Below are positions 59,801 to 64,000 of a DNA stretch of 64,000 nt, one piece after another. Made by a program: the position numbers and the translations under genes. The stretch covers positions 18,252,298-18,316,297 of the forward strand of contig OX375879.1 of the NCBI GenBank assembly GCA_947359465.1, read 5' to 3'. Source of the DNA: Metellina segmentata (Eukaryota; Arthropoda; Arachnida; Araneae; Tetragnathidae). Positions within the stretch are counted from its first letter, which is position 1. Each line of letters starts with the position of its first letter. The notes under the pieces are model-generated. The model saw only the letters and a list, made by a program, of their open reading frames with translations, was not told the origin of the DNA and searched no databases.

Positions 59801-62209
59801 GCAACCTTTAAAGCTTAGCCAAGGAATTCGCAATCCCCTTATACAAATAAAGACGCTTTATAAGAATATCCTTAGTTTAGATCACGTGGAAATGTGTCTA
59901 ACTGCTCACCATGTTTGAGAGCTCAGTTTGTAAGCATTTGTCATTTGAAGTCGTTTTACTTTTATTTTAAGATTGTGACTTGATTTATTTTGAAATTGTG
60001 ACTTGTTTTAGTTTGAAATTGTGACTTGTTTTATGTAATTAGTGGTAGTTTGTTTACTCATTTGTATCATTTTGAAATCAATGTGACTTGTATGAAACAT
60101 GTGATGATGTATAATGTTATGAGTTTTGTTTTTTGTTCGATGTTGGATGTTTGTTATACTGCATGCTGCATGCTCGATTCTACCTCAATGAATATTTTCC
60201 TGGATGACTTACAAAACTCTTTGACCCTCTTTTTCGTCGAATAGCCATTTTTTTTATTGAAATTGCTTGACCTAACGTCTTTTCCTCATTCGCCTTTTTA
60301 AGACCTTCAAAAATTTACTTATAATGTCCATCGGACCGATTCTTAAACATCCATTTTATAAAAACTCTACAGACTTTCCATTTGTAGAATCGTGCAAAAT
60401 CAAATTTAAAGACTAATACCATTTTCGAAAATGCTCGTTTCCATTCCTCCCAAGAACATTTTCATTCCAAATTTCAAAACTATTTAGTAGCTAGTATCAT
60501 CCTTCATTTCATTCTCCTAAGCTTTCGTAGATTCCAGATTCCCGATAGTACTTTCCTGTTCATTTCTGGTGCTCGAATGCGTTATACTTGCTGTCACGTG
60601 ATGACAAACGTGACACGTAAGTATTTTAAAGATAAATTGGATTCAGGGCTGGATTAAAACATTGTGTTAGGGCTTCTGCAATAAATGTACCACGGTATGA
60701 TGGGGCAGTATAGCAGTGACACTAATAGCTGAATTGAATACCGCTAACTTTATAGTAAAAGTACAAAACGTCTTTCAGACACGGAAAAGCTCTTCTATTC
60801 AGTGAAGGTATTTCGTTATAAACTGTTATTTCTGGCACTGTTTGGTAACAAAATTTATACACTTTTTAACAGCGTCAGAAAAGTAATTGGGCATAGCGAT
60901 CGTACAGGTTATGTGTGGTGAGATAGGCCATTTCAATCACTCTGTGTGCATCATTTCTGCTTATAATACAATCTTTAGAGTTGAAAGATCACTACCTCCA
61001 CGTGCGCCGCAAACCACAACTCCGTAGTGGATGAACTCAGTGAGTTATACCTTAACAAGAGACACAAAACAGTTCTCGTTAGCTCTGCCTTTGAGTTCCA
61101 AGAAACACATTAAGTATTTTAAATTATTCATTACGTTTAAATTTTAAAATGGATACTCTGATAGATACCAATTGTGCAAAATTCGTTTCTTCTAGCGCTT
61201 TCGTAAACCAATATAGTTTTAACGTTACGAAAAGCTTAATGCCAGTGTTTTTGTGCGCGAAGTTCTCGTCCTTATCTATTATCAAATATTTGTCCAGCGC
61301 TATTGACGAAACAAATAAAACTTTATCTGCTTCATTAGTAGTGTACAGCTGTTGTTTCTAAGTGCTGGCAAAGATCATTCCTTTGAAGAATAAAAGTTCA
61401 CTTTTCCCCACGCCACTCACAGATATCGATACATTTGATTACCAAATGTCTAAAAAAACTTTAAATTAAAAAACTCTTCATAAAATTTGAAAATTATAGT
61501 TGAAACATTACACTTGCAAGGATAGATGATTAAAATGACTTCAGACTATTTTTTGAATCCCAAAACGGTTGATTTGAACAGTTCATGTTAATATTTTCCA
61601 TTCGTGCCATTTTTAACTGTTAAATTCATTTACTGGTTGTTATGTCGTCGACGTCGAGCAGAAGTTCATTAACCGGCGTTTTTGTGCGGAGACACGGAAT
61701 GCTCATTTTTCTGGTGATGAAAAACTGTGTTTCATAGTACATTTTTGTTTGAGAAAACACAACACATCAAAATGCTTATGGTCATTTTTTTACCGATAAA
61801 TTTCCTATCAGCATTTTGAGAGGTGAACTGCAACGGTTACAGATTCATTGCAAATCAGCAATAACGCTAAAAAGTAACAGCCAAGTCCCTTCAACTTCGT
61901 CACGTGGCGCCATCTGTGGGTCAGTTGGCGAACTGAAATGAGTTCGAGCACTGAAATGAGCGGGGCATGACACCAGAAAACCACCGGAGAGCGCACTCCC
62001 CTTCCCCCTCCTTTATCCGTTATCTATGCGTTGTGAAGAGAGAGCACTGAAGAACTCTTTTTTTTGTTGTTCCCACGGCGTAAAGCATAGATCAAAAAGT
62101 GATCAGCAGAAATCTCTTTCGGACCAGGGTATCGGCAAGATCCCACTCTCGGACGCCACACTAATCGAGGACCCATCGGAGCCCTTCCAATTCACGGTCG
62201 ATGACTGTG
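26711..62209 (+). CDS. Rasgrf: RasGRF-type Ras guanine-nucleotide exchange factor, central part of a multi-exon gene
   Basis: Span of ten exons listed separately: 26711-26858, 28735-28818, 31319-31422, 33425-33574, 35520-35599, 42951-43144, 44864-44974, 46429-46546, 49870-50024 and 62128-62209. Joined in phase they read without stops through a coiled coil, an IQ motif, a DH domain and the start of PH2, which is the domain order of RasGRF1/2. Known role of the family: a calcium/calmodulin-responsive cytoplasmic and membrane exchange factor, with DH-PH acting on Rac-type GTPases and a C-terminal CDC25 domain acting on Ras. The N-terminal PH1 and the C-terminal REM/CDC25 domains were not found, so the gene is partial here. 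Nine introns, from 1.45 to 12.1 kb, are filled with transposons. All acceptors are AG. Eight donors are GT and one is GC. Which RasGRF paralogue it corresponds to cannot be told. Confidence 0.93.
26859..28734. other. RasGRF intron, exon a to b
   Basis: 1,876 bp, AT-rich. Holds a (CCCCAC)n run at about 27380-27402 and a GCGCCATCT word at 27944-27952. No transposon family recognised. Confidence 0.5.
28735..28818 (+). CDS. Rasgrf: RasGRF exon b: acidic linker before the IQ motif
   Basis: An 84-bp exon of 28 codons, bounded by a pyrimidine-rich ctctag acceptor and a GTAATT donor, in phase 0 at both ends. It reads [20 protein letters not shown] followed by EEIRKIKK. The acidic stretch and the closing KIKK match the RasGRF linker that runs directly into the IQ motif (DIKKIKK in vertebrates). 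It was too short and too diverged to call alone, but phase, order and the terminal KIKK joined to the next exon make it secure. Confidence 0.88.
28819..31318. other. RasGRF intron, exon b to c
   Basis: 2,500 bp, AT-rich, with a T run at 29280-29296 and an 84-bp tandem duplication at 30736-30903. No other feature recognised. Confidence 0.5.
30736..30903. repeat. 84-bp tandem duplication
   Basis: Two consecutive units start CATTCTGAACAAATTA.AATT and share CACTGTTCAAAAA and CATCCTAATT.GCTTATTAT. They differ at scattered positions, so the duplication is not very recent. Confidence 0.7.
31319..31422 (+). CDS. Rasgrf: RasGRF exon c: IQ motif
   Basis: After the acceptor gtttcag the exon reads [20 protein letters not shown], then [28 protein letters not shown] is an IQ-type calmodulin-binding motif (xQxxxRGxxxR). 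The PHAxSMRKRN segment is the conserved RasGRF lead-in to the DH domain. The exon ends in AG (phase 2), and the next exon supplies C to make serine. The donor is GCAAGT, a GC-AG intron. The only nearby GT (31426) would shift the downstream frame into a stop within seven codons. Confidence 0.92.
31540..31860. repeat. Degenerate ~45-55-bp tandem array
   Basis: Seven or so irregular units built on ATTCTATTCTAAGGAAA followed by ACAAATAGAATCTTTCCAAAG-like text. Spacing varies, so it is an old minisatellite. Confidence 0.6.
31945..32400 (+). repeat. Three 152-bp tandem repeats, each with a TATA-like box
   Basis: Units start at 31945, 32097 and 32249, exactly 152 bp apart, and differ at only a few positions (CAATACACAC against CAGTACACAC; AAACGCG against AAACACG). 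Each starts AAATCTCGCGAGGCTCACAA, continues with GTGCATGTGCAGACATGAGA and CGATCGCCCCAAGGCGG, and ends GACTGGTATAAAAGTGTTGC. GGTATAAAAG is a good TATA box and TCTCGCGAG is a known promoter-type word. It may be U3 repeats of a solo LTR (TGTTATG at about 31893 could be the left end) or a satellite seed. Confidence 0.85.
32436..32481. repeat. Near-perfect 46-bp palindrome
   Basis: Arms 32436-32457 and 32460-32481 (start GTCTCTTAAAGTAAGCTT) are complementary at 21 of 22 positions, with a 2-base centre. It lies 35 bp after the 152-bp array. Confidence 0.85.
33425..33574 (+). CDS. Rasgrf: RasGRF exon d: start of the DH (RhoGEF) domain
   Basis: After ttgttgcag the exon reads (S)[18 protein letters not shown] and continues through [15 protein letters not shown] to EVNSIFLN. 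This is helix alpha-1 and the start of CR1 of the RasGRF DH domain; the vertebrate counterparts are VFSMLEAEAEYVQQL and FLRPLRMAASSKKPP. It enters and leaves in phase 2. If the donor at 33575 is read through, the frame stays open only to about 33695, so the longer reading frame visible there is intronic. Confidence 0.96.
33714..34414 (-). mobile_element. Degenerate Tc1/mariner-superfamily element
   Basis: TA-flanked (33712-33713, 34415-34416), with ends CAGGGTTGCCCATCAGG and, complemented, CAGGACGGCTCAGATG. The minus strand carries transposase pieces in several frames: [27 protein letters not shown] (second catalytic Asp) and the C-terminal LPELKTAV with [13 protein letters not shown]. Frameshifts and stops make it inactive. 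It lies in the intron between DH exons d and e. Confidence 0.62.
34565..34953 (-). mobile_element. Mariner deletion derivative (389 bp)
   Basis: Flanked by TA (34563-34564, 34954-34955), with ends TTGGGTTG and CAACCCAA. The minus strand begins MAENK at the right and keeps a fragment resembling the mariner transposase C-terminus ([14 protein letters not shown]), with the catalytic core deleted. It is the uninterrupted relative of the element at 9182-10127. Confidence 0.68.
35520..35599 (+). CDS. Rasgrf: RasGRF exon e: DH domain, middle
   Basis: An 80-bp exon between gtttcag and GTGAGT. It reads (S)[18 protein letters not shown] and then ESWPTLVLG, matching vertebrate [27 protein letters not shown]. 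It enters in phase 2, completing serine, and exits in phase 1, one base of the glycine codon. The reading frame that continues past the donor to 35745 is intron and not conserved. Confidence 0.96.
35908..36110. repeat. GC-rich symmetric block, probable MITE
   Basis: Sharp GC rise in an AT-rich intron. GTCGCCGCAGCGGCGCC and GCGGCAGCGGCGCCGCACG are near-mirror, partly self-complementary motifs, and GCACGCAAGT and CACTTGCGTTGCGG occur on opposite strands. It is open in several frames because of its composition. No exact ends defined. Confidence 0.4.
36285..36566 (+). repeat. ~300-bp SINE
   Basis: GAAGTTGCGAGTTCGATTCT (B box), GGGGGCTGGTGCACGTTAAA, GTGCCAGCTCAGGTGTTGAC, CGTCATCTGACCGTGG, GTCAATAGCCCGTTGTGTTG and CTCCAGTACGACGTAACTAA. 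Confidence 0.78.
37030..37233 (-). pseudogene. Possible SET/MYND-type (SMYD-like) fragment
   Basis: Minus-strand frame [30 protein letters not shown], then [17 protein letters not shown]-x2-C-x8-C-x2-C fits the first half of a MYND zinc finger, and [11 protein letters not shown] resembles the GRGLxAxxxIxxGEVL stretch that precedes it in SMYD proteins. The second MYND half is missing: IQNPSA and a stop follow. Suggestive only; it may be a retrocopy fragment. Confidence 0.28.
42367..42921 (+). other. Open block with imperfect ~70-bp tandem repeats next to exon f
   Basis: 184-codon frame without a recognised domain. The DNA has imperfect repeats around TTAGTGCAAA (42613, 42679, 42759), each followed by AATCAAAAA.GATTCT-like text and CACAATCCA.TAC. 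The even spacing rather than protein constraint may explain the open frame. It ends 29 bp before RasGRF exon f. Function unknown. Confidence 0.4.
42951..43144 (+). CDS. Rasgrf: RasGRF exon f: DH domain, core
   Basis: A 194-bp exon between gacccag and GTACAC. It reads [20 protein letters not shown], then [13 protein letters not shown], and ends [13 protein letters not shown]. This is the most conserved DH core of RasGRF (DLFDILLPMLNIYQEFVRN and [10 protein letters not shown]). The exon is strikingly GC-rich compared with the flanking AT-rich intron. It enters in phase 1 and exits in phase 0. The preceding intron is 7.35 kb. Confidence 0.97.
43145..44863. other. RasGRF intron, exon f to g
   Basis: 1,719 bp holding a retrotransposon endonuclease fragment (43290-43670). 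43700-44860 shows no definable element. Confidence 0.5.
43290..43670 (+). pseudogene. Non-LTR retrotransposon 3' fragment with restriction-like endonuclease motifs
   Basis: The + strand reads [20 protein letters not shown] then [20 protein letters not shown]. After a frameshift near 43470 it reads [20 protein letters not shown] followed by [24 protein letters not shown] is the CCHC region (one Cys is Ser here). RPD-x12-D with DITIPFE fits the PD..D core of the restriction-like endonuclease of R2/NeSL-type retrotransposons. It is frameshifted and truncated, hence inactive. Confidence 0.6.
44864..44974 (+). CDS. Rasgrf: RasGRF exon g: DH domain, PRYIxxLxELLxHTP helix
   Basis: A 37-codon exon between ttttccag and GTAAGT, phase 0 at both ends. 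It reads [20 protein letters not shown], followed by [17 protein letters not shown]. This is the CR3 helix of RhoGEF domains, where the invariant PRY and L..LL residues contact the GTPase. It is close to identical with vertebrate RasGRF ([22 protein letters not shown]). Confidence 0.97.
44975..46428. other. RasGRF intron, exon g to h
   Basis: 1,454 bp, largely occupied by the transposon remnant at 45100-46025. Confidence 0.5.
45100..46025 (+). mobile_element. Decayed Tc1/mariner-type element, mate of 59200-59860
   Basis: Shares ACGCGAATTCCAAGATGGCT with ACACGAATTCCGAGATGGCA of the mate, and AAAGCTTGGCCAAAGTATTC with AAAGCTTAGCCAAGGAATTC near the other end. The start [14 protein letters not shown] corresponds to [14 protein letters not shown] of the mate, a DD41D-type N-terminus. 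It hits a stop at once, so it is a relic. Confidence 0.45.
46429..46546 (+). CDS. Rasgrf: RasGRF exon h: DH-PH2 linker
   Basis: A 118-bp exon between tattccag and GTAGGA. It reads [20 protein letters not shown], then [20 protein letters not shown], matching vertebrate [25 protein letters not shown] and the FVRQG that opens PH2. The first codon is CAA (Q) where vertebrates have I. It enters in phase 0 and exits in phase 1, within the glycine codon. Confidence 0.97.
47133..47430 (+). repeat. ~300-bp tRNA-derived SINE
   Basis: Head GCCCGGTTGGAAAAGTAATG, B-box region GGTTGCGAGTTCGATACTTG, body GATGATGCACGTTAAATCTA and CGTCGCCAATAGCCCGTTGT, tail GTTGCTTCAGTGCTACGTCA. Confidence 0.8.
48308..48494. 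repeat. 17-bp minisatellite, about 11 units
   Basis: Unit GGTACTAATTGATATAA with point variants (CATATAA, GATGTAA, CATAGAA), in perfect 17-bp register over 187 bp. Confidence 0.88.
48604..49365 (-). mobile_element. Mariner-family relic, second copy of the 23262-25053 family
   Basis: Shares GCTGTCATAAAACAAAAGGT, TCCAATCCTCAAAACATG and GACTCAAAACGG with the other copy, and TTTTCAGACT...TTGTTGCCA downstream of the N-terminus. The minus strand keeps an N-terminal fragment ending [13 protein letters not shown] and a damaged C-terminus. It lacks the 0.94-kb block of the other copy. Confidence 0.65.
49870..50024 (+). CDS. Rasgrf: RasGRF exon i: second PH domain, first strands
   Basis: A 155-bp exon between ctttgcag and GTAGGT. 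It reads (G)[19 protein letters not shown], then [20 protein letters not shown] and [27 protein letters not shown] is the beta-strand signature of RasGRF PH2 (RQCFLFSKHLIICTR in vertebrates). It enters in phase 1 and exits in phase 0. A longer open frame in another register covers the same bases and is a shadow. Confidence 0.96.
50434..50723 (+). repeat. ~300-bp tRNA-derived SINE
   Basis: Head GTAGTCCAATTGGAAGAAGA, B-box GAGTTCGAAACTCG, body GGGGGGCTGGTGTACGTTAC, TACCTCGTCATCTGACCGTG and tail GTTGCTCCTGTGCGATGTTA. Confidence 0.78.
50985..51147 (+). repeat. ~300-bp SINE, truncated
   Basis: Keeps GACGAGGGGTTGTCCTCGCA, TCTTTCCCTTTGGAATTGATC and the tail CATGCTCCTGTGCGACATAA. Confidence 0.55.
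52390..52500. repeat. Decayed MITE ends with CGAGATATCTCG words
   Basis: Contains GTCGAAACAACCACGAGGAG-GGTT and, immediately after, CCTTCCTAGTGGTTGTCTCG, then AGACGAGATATCTCGTCGAA. These look like back-to-back ends of the family at 53975-54173. Confidence 0.45.
53126..53216. mobile_element. Isolated mariner end
   Basis: TA followed by TTGGGTTGACCAAAAAGTTC, a classic mariner terminal repeat. About 90 bp remain before the SINE at 53217; no mate was found. Confidence 0.5.
53217..53514 (+). repeat. ~300-bp tRNA-derived SINE with well-preserved head
   Basis: Head GGGCCGTGGTAGCTCGGTTG then GAAGAGTAGCCGCTTATTTA (A-box region), body GGGCTAGTGCACGTTAAATC, GTGCCAGCTCAGGTGTGACC, tail GTTTTGCTCCAGTGTGACGT with TAATTAAAATACC. 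Confidence 0.8.
53575..53725. repeat. ~60-65-bp tandem repeat, 2.5 units
   Basis: CGCCAAGAAAG recurs at 53580, 53643 and 53700. The two full units share TTGTACCTTGAAAG / TCGTACCTTGAAAG. Open frames across it are a by-product. Confidence 0.6.
53975..54173. mobile_element. 199-bp TTAA-flanked MITE
   Basis: TTAA at 53971-53974 and 54174-54177. The left end CCCTCTTTTAGGTTGTCTCA and the complemented right end CCCTCCTGGTGGTTGTCTCG form a 20-bp inverted repeat with five mismatches. The interior carries several CGAGATATCTCG-like palindromes. It is a piggyBac-type non-autonomous element; relatives lie at 11560, 52390 and 55655. Confidence 0.68.
55655..55780. repeat. MITE fragment with CGAGATATCTCG words
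   Basis: ACAACGAGATATCTCGTCGT, GATGACGAGATAAAGATCTG and a closing AGAAGGGTTGAA relate it to 53975-54173. Ends are not intact. Confidence 0.45.
56159..56637. mobile_element. MITE with perfect 13-bp inverted repeat
   Basis: Ends CAGAGATGCCAAC and GTTGGCATCTCTG. Just inside the left end are CTACGGA words repeated in both orientations. 479 bp, no coding. The CAG start suggests hAT; flanking octamers (tcatatta, catatata) match only partly. Confidence 0.6.
56706..56846 (+). repeat. ~300-bp SINE, 3' half
   Basis: ACTCGTCATCTGACCGTGGT, AAATTACGTGGTGTTGTC, GGACCGTCGCCAATAGTCCG and tail ACTGCAACGATAATTAAAAT. Confidence 0.7.
58943..58985 (+). repeat. ~300-bp SINE, 3' tail fragment
   Basis: CCCGTTGCATTGCCCTAGTA then CGACGTTAATTAAAAATTA matches the tail. 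Confidence 0.45.
59200..59860 (+). mobile_element. Decayed DD41D-like element
   Basis: From ATG at 59362 frames read [15 protein letters not shown], then in a shifted frame RLYRERF and [18 protein letters not shown]. The intact transposase at 15843 has MYGRANGNG, RMYRAEY and VNRHGAGR in the same order, so this is a frameshifted relative keeping only the N-terminal DNA-binding part. Confidence 0.55.
59958..60030. repeat. ~23-bp tandem repeat, 3 units
   Basis: Units built on TTTATTTTGAAATTGTGACTTG with few changes. Confidence 0.65.
61907..61915. promoter_or_regulatory. GCGCCATCT word (CTCF-core-like)
   Basis: AGATGGCGC on the minus strand resembles the insect CTCF core. The same nonamer occurs at 27944-27952 and 34366-34374. 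A word match only. Confidence 0.2.
62128..62209 (+). CDS. Rasgrf: RasGRF exon j: second PH domain, continuation
   Basis: After tttcggaccag the exon reads [20 protein letters not shown] and then QFTVDDC, ending in phase 1 before [22 protein letters not shown] aligns with vertebrate NGVISLIDCTLLEEP, the strand after KLHL in RasGRF PH2, so the join to the exon 12.1 kb upstream is convincing. The expected LDFKI...VEPKD strand does not follow inside the window. Upstream in-frame sequence from 62026 is open but precedes the acceptor. Confidence 0.82.
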
Positions 62210-63001
62210 GTGAGTATTTCACTTCAATTCACTCACTTTCATCTCAGTTTTATCCTTTCAGATCATACAGAAGAAAACACCACATGAGTCTCTGAAATAG
62301 TGTTCACCCTTTACGTCAATGGTGCATTTATTTCATTGTCACAAATTTTAGTCATGAAAATGGCTTTTAGAAAAATTCTTCAAACTAAAATTAGCTTCCC
62401 TTCCAGTAAGTTTGTCCCAAATTTTTGGGCATGTCTCATTTTTTTCCATATTAAAACTCAATATAATACCGACGCGTAATGTCATCATAATAATAAATGG
62501 TTAACACCGTCCTAGCCTAAGCCATTCGGTGTCAATTTGGGTTGCGACAGCAATCCAGAGTCTTGAAATGGAACTCGAAATAGAACTCTCTATTCATTCG
62601 TATCCATTTCCTCAATTCTGAGTTACACATTTTCCTTATAATCTCTTTCGATCCTTCGCTTTTATGTGTCCAGAGTAGTTTTTTGTCAATGCTGAGGTAT
62701 CCCTTAGGAAACTTTCCGTCCCTGATAGTCTGAAAGTTGATCAGGCTATCAGATCGTATTGTGATCGGACTAAAGAGCTGGATCAGTCTGCTACATTTGA
62801 TTTCCTGGAATCCATTGTCCAGACAAACTCATTCACCCTTGTTTGAAAGAATCCATTCCATCGTTTATAGACTCTCATGATATTTTTTTATGGAAAAAAA
62901 TGCCGCATGTAACCAAATATTTGGGGTCTGAAAGGTTTTCTGATAAATAAAAATAATACTAAAAGAAATGTCCATTTTCATAACTGAATCTGTCATTGTA
63001 G
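62210..63001. other. Intron or 3' flank of exon j
   Basis: AT-rich, no transposon recognised. The LDFKI-type PH2 exon expected next in RasGRF was not seen here or to the window end. Confidence 0.4.
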
Positions 63002-63153
63002 CGTCCGTAATAGGCGGAATGCATCCAGTAACGGTGGTACGAAACGTCCAGGACAGAAGTAAATACCAAGACGAAACCTCAAGTTTAAACCTATTATCTT
63101 TGAATAGTGTTGCCACTAGTCAATCGCTAGTAGCATTCACTAGCACAGAAAAG
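63002..63153 (+). CDS. Candidate further exon (loop of PH2?), unrecognised
   Basis: A 152-bp open block between cattgtag and GTAAAA. Taken from exon j (phase 1), its first two bases complete a codon, and 50 codons follow to phase 0: ASVIGGMHPVTVVRNVQDRS and then a Ser/Thr/Asn-rich tail ending FTSTEK. Phase agreement and usable splice sites are seen. There is no family motif, and vertebrate PH2 has only a short loop here. It may be a lineage-specific loop exon or chance. Confidence 0.28.
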
Positions 63154-63669
63154 GTAAAAATAGATTAGACTTATTTTTCTTGAACTTGGAGGTTGAAATA
63201 CCTTTGCTTGTTTAAAATCGGAAGACGAAATTCCCAATAGCGATGGCAGATTTTTTTTGTTTGATACTTTTTATTGCCTTGTTCTAGTCTCTATAAGTCA
63301 TTCTTTAAAGCTTTTATTAAGGACAATTGGAACCCAAAATTTTCAGTCATTGATTGAGATTAGGGTTGTCAGTTTGATACCCTTTTCAACGATACTTCAA
63401 ATTTGTTTCACATCTTACTACAAGTTTTAAAATGTAAATAAAAACTATAAGTAAACTCATCAAAGTAAATTTAGAATTGGAACTCTAATCTCGATGATTT
63501 TTGTGCATTTTCTAATTAATAACTCAAAATTCAAACAGAAAACTTAAAAAGTGTTCCAGTTGTAGAATTATATACATATATTTTTATACTTTAAGGTATG
63601 AAAATAAATTTCCCAGTTGTGTGTTGAGCTGTTAAATTATTCTAGACCTTGTTAGCTTTTTTATTTATA

Positions 63670-63752
63670 AAACCAATACACATGCAAGATCTACTTCATG
63701 TATCTACTTCATAAATCTACTACATAGATCTACTTCATGTATCTACCTCTTT
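63670..63752. repeat. ATCTACTTCAT-type tandem repeat
   Basis: About five 13-16-bp units alternating AGATCTACTTCATGT and ATCTACTACATAG, just before the candidate exon at 63789. Confidence 0.65.
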
Positions 63753-63788
63753 TATGTGTGACATTTATTTTGTTCTAATTTTCTACAG

Positions 63789-64000
63789 CCGATCCATCAA
63801 GTTACTTACTATGTCGTTGCGTTGTCAGAAAGTGTAGAAAGTTACTTTTCATCCATTTCGTTCATCATGGCAGTTCATGTCTCCGCAATGCCCGTTTGGG
63901 TAGCTCTATCCCATGGGTCGAGACATTACGATGCAGCAAAATGTGTCCGAGCACGGCTGTTTCTGAGGGATGTGCTGGCTTTGCCACTTAGGCAGGAAAG
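63789..64000 (+). CDS. Candidate exon running off the window, unrecognised
   Basis: After a good acceptor (ttttctacag) a phase-0 frame stays open to the window edge. It begins PIHQVTYYVVALSESVESYF and later reads VWVALSHGSRHYDAAKCVRA. Phase agrees with the end of 63153. It is richer in G+C than its surroundings. A second frame is also open for most of the block, so openness is weak evidence. I do not recognise a RasGRF segment. It could be transposon-derived. Confidence 0.18.

Larger units (their letters stand above)
50025..62127. other. RasGRF intron, exon i to j (12.1 kb)
   Basis: The largest intron; it carries SINEs, MITEs with CGAGATATCTCG words, a hAT-like MITE and a DD41D relic. 51150-52380, 54180-55650, 56850-58940 and 60250-62120 contain no element I can define. 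A 123-codon frame at 51251-51622 has no recognised motif. Confidence 0.5.

Overview
The window is animal nuclear DNA: AT-rich, split by long GT-AG introns, and crowded with decayed DNA transposons, tRNA-derived SINEs and a few LINE remnants. An arthropod is very likely. A spider is my best guess, because the ~300-bp SINE and a LINE C-terminal fragment resemble repeats I associate with orb-weaver assemblies. That attribution is recognition, not a search result.

One host gene dominates. From about 26.7 kb to at least 62.2 kb, on the + strand, lie ten exons of a RasGRF-type Ras guanine-nucleotide exchange factor. They encode, in order, the coiled coil that follows the first PH domain, an IQ motif, a complete DH (RhoGEF) domain and the first part of the second PH domain. 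Splice phases agree at every junction. One intron (31423-33424) uses a GC-AG donor. The first PH domain and the REM/CDC25 catalytic half are not visible and should lie outside the window or in unrecognised short exons. Two further phase-compatible candidate exons (63002-63153, and 63789 to the window edge) are offered with low confidence.

Left part, 1-26.7 kb (upstream or in a large 5' intron). It holds a hAT-like element with an exact 8-bp duplication (474-2015), a minus-strand THAP-domain exon (2509-2661) near a palindromic CRE, and two inverted copies of one repeat, each carrying a different SINE insertion. It also has several TTAA-flanked piggyBac-like elements, one with a recognisable transposase remnant (5760-6764), and a Tc1 fragment nested in a mariner (9182-10127). 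The best-preserved element is an intact 1,503-bp DD41D Tc1/mariner-superfamily element (15594-17096) with 122-bp terminal inverted repeats and a 358-aa transposase; it sits inside another inverted-repeat element (15006-17557).

Right part, the RasGRF introns. These hold three near-identical 152-bp tandem repeats, each with a TATA-like box, followed by a near-perfect 46-bp palindrome (31945-32481). They also hold mariner deletion derivatives, a restriction-like-endonuclease retrotransposon fragment, a 17-bp minisatellite, a GC-rich symmetric block, a possible MYND-like fragment and many SINEs. All but one of the recognised copies of the ~300-bp SINE point the same way as the gene.

No bacterial-type operon, CRISPR array or viral genome is visible. 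The most noteworthy items are the intact DD41D element with unusually long inverted repeats, the promoter-like tandem triplet, the GC-AG intron and the split THAP exon.
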